DNA from: Pseudomonas asturiensis
GTDB lineage: Bacteria > Pseudomonadota > Gammaproteobacteria > Pseudomonadales > Pseudomonadaceae
NCBI RefSeq assembly: GCF_900143095.1
Contig: NZ_FRDA01000008.1
Coordinates: 62,001 to 126,000 of the forward strand
Direction of reading: 5' to 3'
Length of the DNA stretch: 64,000 nt
The notes below the pieces were generated by a model. It worked only from the letters and a program-made list of their open reading frames with translations, was not told the DNA's origin and made no database searches. The position numbers and the translations under genes were made by a program. Positions 13,389-25,738 of the stretch are shown here, in pieces. Numbering within the stretch: the first letter of the stretch is position 1; each line of letters begins with the position of its first letter.

Positions 13389-14843
13389 GCGCAGGCTCCC
13401 AGACGGCCAAGGCTCTGGCGGCCTCTTCCAGATCGGAGAAGGCCTGACGCTGACCGTCGATTTCCTGATAGTCCTCGTGCCCCTTGCCAGCCAGCACGAC
13501 CACGTCATCGGCTCCGGCGCTGGCGATCATTTGCGCAATGGCCTGACCGCGCCCCTCAATGAACGTCACCTTGTCAGCGGCAGCGAAGCCGGCACGGATG
13601 TCATCGAAGATCCGGGCAGGCGCTTCGCTGCGAGGATTGTCATCCGTCACGAGCACACCATCGGCCAGTCGCTCGACCACTTCGGCCATCAACGGGCGCT
13701 TGCCGCGATCCCGATCGCCGCCGCAGCCAAACAGGCACAACAACCGCCCCTTGGCGTGCGGGCGCAAGGCTTCCAGTACTTTTTCCAACGCATCGGGCGT
13801 GTGAGCGTAATCGACCACGACCAACGGTTTGTCTGCGCCACCCAGACGCTGCATGCGTCCGACCGGGCCTTCCAGTTTCGGCAGCACCTTGAGAATTTCG
13901 TCCAGCGCGTAATCCAGACCGAGCAACGCGCCGATTGCGGCCAGCACGTTGCTCAGGTTGAAACGCCCCAGCAGACCGCTGCGCAGGAAATGCTCACCTT
14001 GCGGAGTCACCAGCGTGGCGCGTACGCCATCGTCGTCGAACTTTGCGTCGCGGCAATAAAGATACGCAGCGCTGTCGAGCAGGCTGTAGGTGATCAACCG
14101 TGACTCATGCTTGTTGGCCGCCAGTTCACGACCGAATGCGTCATCCAGGTTGATGACCCGGCAACGCAGGTCAGGCCAGGCAAACAGCTTGGCCTTGGCC
14201 GCGCCGTAGGCCTGCATGGTGCCGTGATAATCCAGATGGTCCCGGGACAGGTTGGTCAGCACCGCAACATCGAAGGCCAGCGCGGTCGCACGCCCCTGAT
14301 CCAGACCGTGGGAAGACACTTCCATCGCTACCGCGCGTGCGCCCGCCTGCCTGAGGTCGGTCAGCGTCGCCTGCACGGCAATCGGGTCCGGCGTGGTGTG
14401 GCGGCCACTCTGCAGTGCGCCGTAAAAGCCGGTGCCCAGCGTGCCGACGATGCCGCAATGCTGCCCCAGCAGGTCAAGCGCCTGAGCAACCAGCTGGGTG
14501 ACGCTGGTCTTGCCATTGGTGCCGGTGACACCGACCAGATTCAGGCTTCGGCTCGAGTCGCCATAAAAGCGCCCGGCAATGGCGGACAGTTGCGCGGCCA
14601 GCCCCTTGACCGGGATCAGCGGCACATCGGTAATCGGTAATACGGTAGCCCCTTCGGTCTCATACGCGACGGCCGCTGCGCCACGTTGAAGCGCATCGGC
14701 AATGTGCGTACGACCATCGACCTTGAGACCTGGAATTGCCAGGAACAGATCACCCGGACGGACGTTGCGGCTGTCCAGCGTCAACTCGCGAATCAGCGCG
14801 TCACGGTCGGTATGTGCGAAAAGCTTGCTCAGATTAAAGGACA

Positions 14844-14844
<1 letters not shown>
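13381..14844 (-). CDS. murE: UDP-MurNAc-L-Ala-D-Glu--meso-DAP ligase MurE
   Basis: MurE adds the third residue of the stem peptide. The ATP loop GTNGKTS is at 108-114. The motif DNPR at 402-405 is the signature of enzymes specific for meso-diaminopimelate rather than lysine, which fits a Gram-negative wall. Length is 487 residues from ATG 14844. That start shares one base with the ftsI stop (TGATG). Confidence 0.97.
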
Positions 14845-16860
<2,016 letters not shown>

Positions 16861-16864
<4 letters not shown>

Positions 16865-17808
16865 CTGAGCTTCTCCGCAACGCGCATGACAGCGCTGCGC
16901 GAGCGTGGGTTGGCTTTGGTTTCGGTGTCGGAGGCAAATTGAGCCTTGCCATGAATCTTGATTTTCGGCTCGAACGCCTTGTACTGGATCGGCAGATTGC
17001 GCGGCATGTTGTCCGCTTCGCCTTTGGCCAGCTTGCGCATGAACAGTTTGACGATGCGGTCTTCGAGCGAATGGAAGCTGATCACCACCAGACGACCGCC
17101 GACTTCCAGTGCTTCCAGCGCGGCCTCAAGACCGGCTTCGAGATCGCCCAGTTCGTTGTTGACGTGGATACGCAGCCCTTGAAAGGCGCGTGTCGCAGGA
17201 TTCTTGCCTTTTTCCCAGGCAGGGTTCGCCACCTTGAGCACTTCAGCCAGGTCAGCGGTGCGTTCGAAAGGCTGAACTTCACGGCGCTGCACAACAGCAT
17301 TGGCCATGCGTTTGGCGAAACGCTCTTCGCCGTATTCCTTGAAGACCCGAGCGATTTCCTCGGCGGGCGCTGTGGCGATGAACTCGGCCGCGCTGACACC
17401 GCGGGTCGGGTCCATACGCATATCCAGAGGGCCGTCGTTCATGAAGCTGAAGCCGCGTTCAGGATCGTCAAGCTGCGGCGAAGACACACCCAGATCAAGC
17501 AGGATGCCGCTGACCTTGCCCGCCAGGCCGCGTTCTTGAGCCTCGGAGCCCAGTTCGGCAAAGCTGCGCTGCACAATGACAAAGCGGCCGTCTTCGGCCG
17601 CTAGCGCTTGCCCTGTGGCAATCGCCTGAGGGTCCTTGTCGAACCCTAACAGCCGGCCGTCCGGCCCCAGATGACTGAGTATCAACCGACTGTGACCGCC
17701 ACGACCGAACGTGCCATCCAGATAACAGCCATCAGCGCGCACCGCGAGAGCCTCCACGGCTTCTTCGAGCAATACGGTGATGTGGGTAAAGCTGCTATTC
17801 ATAGTCAC
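16861..17808 (-). CDS. rsmH: 16S rRNA (cytosine1402-N4)-methyltransferase RsmH
   Basis: RsmH (MraW) methylates N4 of C1402 in the 16S rRNA P site, together with RsmI, which is also in this window at 19013-19882. The SAM-binding motif [11 protein letters not shown] is near 31-41 and [19 protein letters not shown] near 108-126. I list the GTG at 17808 (315 residues, GTGA overlap with mraZ). The ATG two codons later at 17802 gives 313 residues and is equally possible, since neither has a clear ribosome site. Confidence 0.96.
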
Positions 17809-18260
17809 AGGATCAGGTCACGTAATTCATCGGGCATCGCGCCAGGTTGTTGAATGGCAGCAAGGTCGGCATCAGCAAGTGCGTTCCAGGCGTCCTCGTC
17901 CCACAATTGAAACTTGTTGAGTTGCCCCACCAGCATCACGCGCTTATCCAGCTTGGCGTATTCACGCAGACGCGGTGGGACCAGAAAACGCCCGCTGCCA
18001 TCCAGCTCCAGATCGACTGCATTACCAATCAAAAGCCGCTGCAACCGACGGTTCTCTTCACGAAACGTAGCGAGCTCACGAAGTTTGGCTTCTATCAGTT
18101 CCCACTCGGACAGCGGATAAAGACACAAGCAGGGGTCAACGGCGTCTATGGTCACGATCAACTGACCGGCACTACGCGAATCCAACTCGTCACGGTACCG
18201 GCTCGGCATAGCGAGACGGCCCTTGGCATCGAGATTGATCGCGTTGGCACCACGGAACAC
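17805..18260 (-). CDS. mraZ: Division cluster regulator MraZ
   Basis: MraZ is a DNA-binding repressor of its own operon in the species studied, with two AbrB-like half domains each bearing a DxxxR motif. Both halves are visible: [18 protein letters not shown] near 8-25 and [19 protein letters not shown] near 85-103. I chose the GTG at 18260 (151 residues, beginning with FRGANAINL) because GGAG sits nine bases upstream. The longer frame from a TTG would overlap that ribosome site. Three MraZ boxes lie just upstream. Confidence 0.95.
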   Translation of the reverse strand: MFRGANAINLDAKGRLAMPSRYRDELDSRSAGQLIVTIDAVDPCLCLYPLSEWELIEAKLRELATFREENRRLQRLLIGNAVDLELDGSGRFLVPPRLREYAKLDKRVMLVGQLNKFQLWDEDAWNALADADLAAIQQPGAMPDELRDLIL

Positions 18261-18300
18261 AGGCGCATTCTCCAAATATTAGCTTTTTGCGCTCAAAAAA

Positions 18301-18328
18301 CCCACTTCGTGCCACTTTCTGCCACTTG
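18301..18328 (-). promoter_or_regulatory. MraZ operator: three direct GTGG repeats at 10-bp spacing
   Basis: On the minus strand the motif AAGTGG occurs three times with a period of exactly ten bases (plus-strand complements CCACTT at 18302-18307, 18312-18317 and 18322-18327). Spaced GTGG/TGGG repeats ahead of mraZ are the known binding site of the octameric MraZ ring. They lie between the -10 box and the mraZ start, where binding would block the promoter. Confidence 0.85.
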
Positions 18329-18333
18329 CGCAC

Positions 18334-18363
18334 ACTATAGGAATGCGCCCACCACACCGTCAA
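18334..18363 (-). promoter_or_regulatory. sigma70-type promoter Pmra of the division/cell-wall cluster
   Basis: On the minus strand a -35 box TTGACG (18363-18358) and a -10 box TATAGT (18339-18334) are separated by 18 bases. The expected start point falls at about 18327, inside the MraZ boxes. This is the only strong promoter I see ahead of the 16-gene cluster. Confidence 0.75.
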
Positions 18364-18570
18364 GGCACGGTCTTAAGGAAAACCCTTACATTTCGCAGAT
18401 TTAGGAGTGGTATTGGAGGTGTAAAGCTGAATTCAGGAGAGATCTGAAAGATATTTCCCACTTACCTCAGGCCACTAGGACTTGAAGTTAAAGTGATTTA
18501 TGAAGTGTAAGATTTTTTTGGTATTACGAAAGGCTTCTGCTGTTGAAAAGCAGAGGAAGGAAAAAGGTGG

Positions 18571-18924
18571 AGAGTCGATCTGTAAGCCGGGTTCTGTCGA
18601 GGACAGTCATTCCTCTACGACGGCCATCACTGGACGTCTTTAGCAACCTACCCGGTTCCAGCGCGGGCCACGCCTAGGAACCCTATTTGGTCTTGCTCCG
18701 AGTGGGGTTTACCTTGCCACGAACTGTTGCCAGACGTGCGGTGCGCTCTTACCGCACCTTTTCACCCTTACCGGCACCGAAGTGCTTAGGCGGTTATTTT
18801 CTGTGGCACTTTCCGTAGGCTCGCGCCTCCCAGGTGTTACCTGGCACTCCGCCCTATGGAGCCCGGACTTTCCTCCCCCCCTTGTTGCGGAACAACAAGA
18901 GGCAGCGACTGTCCAATCGACTCT
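18571..18924 (-). ncRNA. rnpB: RNase P RNA (type A)
   Basis: The catalytic RNA of RNase P, which trims tRNA 5' ends. Read on the minus strand it begins AGAGTCGATTGGACAGTCGC and carries the conserved GGAAAGTCCGGGCTCC block (plus-strand complement at 18858-18873). Its 3' end, near ACAGATCGACTCT, pairs with the 5' end (GAGTCGAT/ATCGACTC) to form helix P1. Total length, about 354 bases, is typical. Exact ends could be off by a few bases. In pseudomonads rnpB lies between rsmI and mraZ, as here. Confidence 0.95.
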
Positions 18925-19012
18925 CCGCTGACAAGGTTAGCGGCACACGCCACCGAGAACAAGCTTTAAAAGCCTGTAAGGCTGGCGTGAGCCTCTGAAA
19001 ATGAGTGCTCGA

Positions 19013-19882
19013 CTACTCTTTCTGCTTGTCCAGCGCGACCTGATACAGCAGATTCTTGCGCACCCCGGTTATCTCTGCGGCCAGCGCTGCGGCGCGCTTG
19101 AGCGGCATTTCCTCAAGCAGCAGATCCAGAACCCTGCGCGCTTCAGCGCCAATCACATCCTCATCCTCAGGCGGCGTCCAGCCTGCCACCAACACCACGC
19201 ACTCGCCGCGCTGCTGATTACTGTCGGACTCGACGAATGCTCGCAACTCTCCCAATGGAAGACCCTTGAGAGTTTCGAACGTTTTGGTTATCTCACGCGC
19301 CAGCAAGGCAGGACGCTCGGCGCCGAACACCACTTCCATGTCCTGCAGGCATTCGAGAATACGATGTGGCGCCTCATAGAAGATCAGCGTACGAGGCTCT
19401 TCCTTGACGGCTTCGAGCCTGGCTCTGCGCCCGACCGCCTTGGCAGGCAGAAAACCTTCGAATATGAAACGATCAGAAGGAAGACCCGCCGCCGACAGCG
19501 CTGCGATCAAGGCGCATGCACCCGGCACGGGCACGACCGGCACACCGGCTGCGCGCGCCTGACGAACAAGGTGATAGCCAGGATCGGAAATCAGTGGCGT
19601 GCCCGCATCGGAAATCAGCGCGACATCATCGCCGGCCAGCAACCGGGTGATAAACCGGCTACCCTCATCTCGCTCGTTATGCTCATGGCATGCGGCCAGC
19701 GGCGTCGATATGCCGAAGTGTTGCATCAGGCGCGACGAGTGTCGCGTATCCTCGGCCGCAATCAACGCAACCTCGCGCAGAACCTTCAGCGCCCGCACGC
19801 TCATGTCATCCAGATTGCCGATAGGGGTAGCCACCACATAAAGCGAGCCAGGGGTGGAATTCGAAGCAACCGGGACAGTCAA
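19013..19882 (-). CDS. rsmI: 16S rRNA (cytidine1402-2'-O)-methyltransferase RsmI
   Basis: RsmI adds the 2'-O-methyl group to C1402, the same nucleotide that RsmH modifies. It is a tetrapyrrole-methylase-fold enzyme. The family signature LYVVATPIGNLDDMS is near the N-terminus, followed by AAEDTRHSSRLM and LISDAGTPLISDPGY. I chose the TTG at 19882 (289 residues) because GAGG stands seven to eight bases before it. The longer frame also lacks an ATG and extends the family-like start by 19 residues. Confidence 0.93.
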   Translation of the reverse strand: MTVPVASNSTPGSLYVVATPIGNLDDMSVRALKVLREVALIAAEDTRHSSRLMQHFGISTPLAACHEHNERDEGSRFITRLLAGDDVALISDAGTPLISDPGYHLVRQARAAGVPVVPVPGACALIAALSAAGLPSDRFIFEGFLPAKAVGRRARLEAVKEEPRTLIFYEAPHRILECLQDMEVVFGAERPALLAREITKTFETLKGLPLGELRAFVESDSNQQRGECVVLVAGWTPPEDEDVIGAEARRVLDLLLEEMPLKRAAALAAEITGVRKNLLYQVALDKQKE

Positions 19883-20156
19883 AGCGCAGACCTCATGTTT
19901 AACAAGCAGGGTGTCGGGAAAAACGCATTGTACAGGCAACGACCCTGATCAGCGGTTTGTGCATCAGGGAAGTCCATAAAAAAGGAATAAGGACGCATGA
20001 TCTTTCTTCAGCGCTGCATACCGTCGCCTGCCGCAGTCCTACGGATTGCAGGATAGAAGACGCGGTCACACGCAATATCACACCTTCGAAGTCGCGCCCC
20101 GGCCAGTGCTTGGGTACAATTCGCCGTTAATTCGCTCGAGTATCAGGAACACATCA

Positions 20157-21971
20157 ATGATCGCCTGCCTGCGGCTGTTCTCTGCCCTCTGCCTCGCTGC
20201 ACTTCTTGCAGCCTGCGCCAGCTCGCCCTCGTCCAGTCTTGGCGAGCTTCCTCGCACCCCGGATGCCAGTATCGAGCAACTGCTTGAACAGGCGTCGGCT
20301 GCCAAGACCCCGGAACAGGCCGCAACCCTGCGCCTGAGCGCTGCCGATCTGGCCAACCGCCAGAATGATGCCGGGCGCGCCGCGCAGATTCTTGGTCAGG
20401 TGCAACTGGATCAGCTCAAACCAGGCCTGCAGGTGTTCGCCAGCACGCTGTCCGCCGAACTGGCCATGGGCCGCAACCAGCCCAAGGCTGCCTTGACTGC
20501 ACTCAACCACCCAAGCATGCAACGCCTGGGCGAGCTGTCGGTCGAGCAGCAGGTTCGCACTCACATGGTCAAGGCGCGCGCACTGGAAGCCGATGGCCAG
20601 ATCCTGCCTGCCGCCAGCGAGCGTGTGTTTGCAGGCCCGCTGCTGCAAGGCGCTGACGCCAGCGCCAATAACGATGCTATCTGGAAACTGGTGTCGTCCC
20701 TGCCGGCCGAACAGCTGCAAACCAATGCAACCGGCGACATGGCTGGCTGGATGAGCCTGGCCCGCTCGGTCAAAGGTGCAGGCACGCTGGAACAGCAACA
20801 GGCAGCCATCGACACCTGGAAAGCACAGAACCCCCAACACCCTGCCGCACTGCAACTGCCGACCACCCTCGCCCAGCTGCGCGCCCTGACCAGCGAACCA
20901 CTGACCAAAATCGCTTTGCTGCTGCCCCAGGATGGCCAACTGGCTGCCGTCGCGAAAGCGCTGCGTGAAGGCTTCATGGCCGCTCACTACCAGGCTCAGC
21001 AGGCCGGCCAGAACCCTCCGGCCATCCAGGTATTCGACAGCTCGCGCCTGACCTCGATGGACGAGTTCTATCGTCAGGCACAGGCAGCCGGCGTTCAGTT
21101 GGTCGTAGGTCCACTGGAAAAGAATCTGGTCAAGCAGTTGAACAGTCGTGAACAGCTTCCCATCACTACGCTGGCGCTCAATTACAGCGATGCGGGCAAC
21201 GAAGGCCCTCCTCAACTGTTCCAGTTCGGCCTGGCCGCAGAAGACGAAGCACGCGAAGTCGCACGTCGTGCCTGGGCCGACGGCAAGCGCAGTGCGGTTG
21301 CCATGGTGCCCAAGGGCGAATGGGGCGACCGCGTGCTGGATGCGTTCCGCAAGAGCTGGCAAGCCAAGGGCGGCACACTGATCGCAGCCGAACACGTTGA
21401 CCAGCCTGTCGAACTGGCCCAACAGGTCGCCGATCTGTTCCAGTTGCGTAAAAGCGAAGGCCGCGCCCAGCGCCTGCAAAGCACCGTAGGCACCCAGGTT
21501 GCCGCACAGCCAAGCCGCCGCCAGGACATCGACTTCATGTTCCTCGCCGCCACGCCGCAACAGGCCCAACAGATCAAGCCGACCATGGTGTTCCAGTACG
21601 CCGGTGATGTTCCGGTCTACGCCACGTCCCACCTGTTCACCAACAGCAATGACCATGCCCAGTACATGGATCTGAACGGTGTGCGCTTCTGCGAAACACC
21701 CTGGCTGCTCAACGCCAACGACCCACTGCGCCAGCAAGTGACCGCCCAGTGGCCGCAAGCCTCTGGCAGCCTGGGCCGTCTGTACGCAATGGGCATCGAC
21801 GCCTATCGTCTGGCGCCACGTCTTGGCCAGCTCAAGACAATGCCGGACAGCCGCATCGATGGCCTGTCGGGCAGCCTGAGCATGACCCCTGGCCGTCGCG
21901 TGGAGCGTCAGTTGCCGTGGGCCGAGTTCGTCGACGGCAAGGTCCAGCGCCTGCCGGACACCGCCCCTTGA
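20157..21971 (+). CDS. lpoA: Outer membrane lipoprotein LpoA, activator of PBP1a
   Basis: LpoA is an outer membrane lipoprotein that reaches through the periplasm to activate the class A synthase PBP1a. ATG 20157 gives 604 residues with a lipoprotein signal and lipobox LLAAC (Cys20), with AGGAA as ribosome site. An N-terminal helical TPR-like half (about 30-260) precedes a C-terminal periplasmic-binding-protein-like half that opens with LTKIALLLPQDGQLAAVAKAL near 254. It diverges from rsmI, its usual neighbour. An upstream TACAAT at 20115-20120 may be its -10 box. Confidence 0.94.
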   Translation: MIACLRLFSALCLAALLAACASSPSSSLGELPRTPDASIEQLLEQASAAKTPEQAATLRLSAADLANRQNDAGRAAQILGQVQLDQLKPGLQVFASTLSAELAMGRNQPKAALTALNHPSMQRLGELSVEQQVRTHMVKARALEADGQILPAASERVFAGPLLQGADASANNDAIWKLVSSLPAEQLQTNATGDMAGWMSLARSVKGAGTLEQQQAAIDTWKAQNPQHPAALQLPTTLAQLRALTSEPLTKIALLLPQDGQLAAVAKALREGFMAAHYQAQQAGQNPPAIQVFDSSRLTSMDEFYRQAQAAGVQLVVGPLEKNLVKQLNSREQLPITTLALNYSDAGNEGPPQLFQFGLAAEDEAREVARRAWADGKRSAVAMVPKGEWGDRVLDAFRKSWQAKGGTLIAAEHVDQPVELAQQVADLFQLRKSEGRAQRLQSTVGTQVAAQPSRRQDIDFMFLAATPQQAQQIKPTMVFQYAGDVPVYATSHLFTNSNDHAQYMDLNGVRFCETPWLLNANDPLRQQVTAQWPQASGSLGRLYAMGIDAYRLAPRLGQLKTMPDSRIDGLSGSLSMTPGRRVERQLPWAEFVDGKVQRLPDTAP

Positions 21972-22342
21972 TATCACGCAACACCCGGCAACAGGCAGGG
22001 CGCGAGGCAGAAGCCTACGCCCTGCAGTATTTGCAACAACAGGGTTTGCGCCTGATTGCACAAAATTGGCTATGCAAACGTGGCGAGCTTGATCTAGTCA
22101 TGCTCGACGGCGATACAGTAGTATTCGTCGAAGTTCGCTACCGACGTCATTCCGGCTGGGGTGGCGCGGTGGAAAGCGTGGATTTTCGCAAACAGGCAAA
22201 GCTCGTCACCGCTGCACAGTTTTTCCTGCAACAAGAGTCAGGCTGGGCCCGCTACCCCTGTCGTTTCGACGTGATCGCGGTTGAAGGAGCATCAGGCGCA
22301 TCAGCTCCCTTGAACTGGATCAGGAACGCTTTTGACAGCTGA
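21968..22342 (+). CDS. yraN: YraN family protein (UPF0102)
   Basis: YraN proteins have a restriction-endonuclease-like fold; their cellular job is not settled. Here the family core is seen in ARREAEAY-like helix (GREAEAYALQYLQQQG), KRGELDLVMLD and VVFVEVRYRR, which hold the acidic residues of the nuclease-like site. The start is set as TTG 21968, overlapping the lpoA stop as TTGA; it gives 124 residues, near the family length. The reading frame remains open further upstream inside lpoA, but that part is not YraN-like. Confidence 0.85.
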   Translation: MISRNTRQQAGREAEAYALQYLQQQGLRLIAQNWLCKRGELDLVMLDGDTVVFVEVRYRRHSGWGGAVESVDFRKQAKLVTAAQFFLQQESGWARYPCRFDVIAVEGASGASAPLNWIRNAFDS

Positions 22343-22364
22343 CAGGCTTGCAGCGCAGTCATGA

Positions 22365-23635
<1,271 letters not shown>

Positions 23636-23654
23636 CAGCCCGATGGCAGACATG

Positions 23655-23685
23655 AAAAAGGCGATCCTTGCGGATCGCCTTTTTT
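23655..23685. terminator. Bidirectional terminator between dolP and sspB
   Basis: AAAAAGGCGATCC and GGATCGCCTTTTT form a perfect 13-base inverted repeat around a 4-base loop (TTGC). It has T-runs in both directions and sits between convergent genes. It overlaps the last base or codon of sspB. Confidence 0.9.
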
Positions 23686-24101
23686 CATTTCACGACTTTA
23701 AGGCTCGGCCTGCCCGTCGGGCGAGGCGGCTCGCTGTCCGGCGGCGAATCATCGCCATCGTCCAGCTCGATATCGTCTTCCTCCTCCATCGAAGGCTCCA
23801 GATCGAAAACCATGCCCTGACCGTTCTCACGGGCATAAATACCCAGGATGGCGGCGACAGGGACGTAAAGCGTATGCGGCACACCGCCAAAACGGCCTTC
23901 AAAGCTGACGGCTTCGTTATCCATATGCAGATGACGCACAGCACTTGGCGAAACATTCAGGACAATCTGCCCATCGTTGGCAAACCCCTGAGGGACCTGC
24001 ACGGATGGGTATTCCGCATTGACCAGCATATGCGGGGTGCAATCGTTATCAACGATCCACTCATAAAGAGCACGAACCAGATAAGGGCGACTGGAGTTCA
24101 T
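23685..24101 (-). CDS. sspB: ClpXP adaptor SspB
   Basis: SspB delivers ssrA-tagged proteins to the ClpXP protease. The 138-residue protein has the substrate-binding fold at 1-100 (SSRPYLVRALYEWIVDN, VPVAAILGIYARENGQGM), an acidic disordered linker (MEEEDDIELDDGDDS), and a C-terminal peptide RPSLKVVK that matches the ClpX-docking tail of E. coli SspB. ATG 24101 has AAGGAG seven bases upstream. It follows sspA by 17 bases. Confidence 0.96.
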   Translation of the reverse strand: MNSSRPYLVRALYEWIVDNDCTPHMLVNAEYPSVQVPQGFANDGQIVLNVSPSAVRHLHMDNEAVSFEGRFGGVPHTLYVPVAAILGIYARENGQGMVFDLEPSMEEEDDIELDDGDDSPPDSEPPRPTGRPSLKVVK

Positions 24102-24118
24102 CAACGGCTCCTTAAGCC

Positions 24119-24736
24119 TTAGCGCATTTCACGCTCGGCATCAGACAGACTTGCCTGAAAAGCCTCGCGTGCAAATTGACGCTCCATATAATCAAGCAAC
24201 GGCTTGGCAGGCCGTGGCAATTCAATACCCAGAATCGGCAAACGCCAGAGTATGGGCAGTAGACAGCAATCGACGAGACTTTGCTCGTCACTCAGGAAAA
24301 AAGCTTTGTCGGCAAACAAGGGGGAAACCCCCGTCAGGCTTTCCCGCAATTCCTTGCGCGCCTGCACACGAGCCTGCTCCTTGCTGCGCGTATCCAGAAT
24401 CAGATCCACCAGAACGCACCAGTCACGCTGTATCCGATGGATCAGCAGCCGACTGTTGGCACGTGCAACCGGGTACACGGGGAGCAGAGGCGGATGCGGA
24501 TAGCGCTCGTCCAGATACTCCATCACCACCGTCGACTCGTACAACGCCAGGTCGCGATCAACCAGCGTCGGCACACTGCCGTACGGATTCACTTCAATCA
24601 GCTGGGGCGGCTGACGGCCGGCCACAACATCAATGATTTCAGCGCTGACACCCTTCTCGGCGAGCACGATACGCACGCGATGAGAATAGTGGTCGGCGGG
24701 GTCGGAGTAACAGGCCAACCGGTTGGTCACGCCCAT
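24119..24736 (-). CDS. sspA: Stringent starvation protein SspA
   Basis: SspA has a glutathione-transferase fold without the enzyme activity and binds RNA polymerase, changing transcription during starvation. The N-terminal thioredoxin-like half ([24 protein letters not shown]) and the motif [37 protein letters not shown], here seen in pieces near 50-85, are typical. Length is 205 residues. AGGAGG lies seven bases upstream of ATG 24736. The sspA-sspB order and the petABC genes upstream match other pseudomonads. Confidence 0.96.
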   Translation of the reverse strand: MGVTNRLACYSDPADHYSHRVRIVLAEKGVSAEIIDVVAGRQPPQLIEVNPYGSVPTLVDRDLALYESTVVMEYLDERYPHPPLLPVYPVARANSRLLIHRIQRDWCVLVDLILDTRSKEQARVQARKELRESLTGVSPLFADKAFFLSDEQSLVDCCLLPILWRLPILGIELPRPAKPLLDYMERQFAREAFQASLSDAEREMR

Positions 24737-24958
24737 GGCGATCCTCCTCGCTTGTTAAATTTATCGGACAGACGAACGAACACGCTTCAAGTGGCTGCGA
24801 TAACGCATGCAACGTGGCAGGTGCTCATCGCGGGCGACACGATAGCTCATTTACGCTCACTAATTTCTGTAATCTTGCCCTGCCAGGCTATTCGCCGCAT
24901 ATTTGAGCGCCATTGCGACTGCAAAGACGCATTTGTGTAAAGCTGGCGGGGCATCTGC

Positions 24959-25738
24959 TCAACGGATGTCCTTCCAGTACTCGCGCTTGAGCAAGTAGAC
25001 GAAGATCAACAGCAGGGCCAGGTAGAGCAATACGTAGGCGCCGATGCGCTGGTGCCGCAGCTTGACCGGGTTGGCCGAATAATCCAGAAACGTCACCAGA
25101 TTCCTGATTTTCTCATCGAATTGAGCAGGCGTCAGACTTCCTGAATGGGGGACGATGATCAACTGATCACAAGCCTCATGGGTCAGCGGCGCGCCACTCA
25201 GCGAATCGTATTGTTTCTTGCCCTCGACCTCGCGCTGCACCTGTTTGCACCCCATCACCTGACGCCCCTGCAGCGAGACCAGTACATTCGGCATCGCGAC
25301 GTCGGGGAAAACCTTGTTGTTGCCCCCCCAGGGTCGCGCCGGATCCTCATAGAACGAGCGCAGATAACCGTAAAGCCAATCCGTCCCACGCACCCGAGCC
25401 ACCAGCGTGAGATCGGGCGGCGCCGTACCGAACCAGGCTTTGGCATCCGCTGGCTGCATGCCCGTCAGCATGTGATCGCCGATCTTTGCGCCTGTGAACA
25501 CCAGCTTTTCAAGCATCACTTCATGGGGAATGCCCAGGTCATCGGCAACGCGCTCATAGCGCTGGTACTTGGCGCTGTGACAGCCCATGCAGTAATTGAC
25601 GAACGTGCGCGCGCCGTCCTGCAACGCCGCCTTGTCGGATACGTCAATGTCGACATGCTCGAGCGGCGAGTTGCTTGATACCCCGAACACAAACGCGGGC
25701 AACGCGGCAAAGATCAATACAGCCAGGAGTCTTTTCAT
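24959..25738 (-). CDS. petC: Cytochrome c1 of the bc1 complex
   Basis: PetC is the membrane-anchored c-type cytochrome of complex III. A cleavable signal peptide (1-20) exports it, the haem motif CMGCH is at C50-C53-H54, and the methionine axial ligand probably lies in MPNV/QGRQVMG, near 150-165. One C-terminal membrane anchor (about 228-247, YVLLYLALLLIFVYLL) is visible. I chose ATG 25738, sharing one base with the petB stop (TGATG). A GTG directly before it is possible. Confidence 0.96.
   Translation of the reverse strand: MKRLLAVLIFAALPAFVFGVSSNSPLEHVDIDVSDKAALQDGARTFVNYCMGCHSAKYQRYERVADDLGIPHEVMLEKLVFTGAKIGDHMLTGMQPADAKAWFGTAPPDLTLVARVRGTDWLYGYLRSFYEDPARPWGGNNKVFPDVAMPNVLVSLQGRQVMGCKQVQREVEGKKQYDSLSGAPLTHEACDQLIIVPHSGSLTPAQFDEKIRNLVTFLDYSANPVKLRHQRIGAYVLLYLALLLIFVYLLKREYWKDIR

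Noticed and set aside
18364..18570. Possible small gene between mraZ and rnpB
   Set aside because: Frames are short and lack a ribosome site; the stretch is AT-rich promoter-side DNA plus a weak hairpin after rnpB (near 18534-18555).
20154..22061. Open frame of 635 codons on the minus strand opposite lpoA
   Set aside because: Shadow of lpoA codon use; the translation has no recognisable domain and lpoA itself has a lipobox and a ribosome site.
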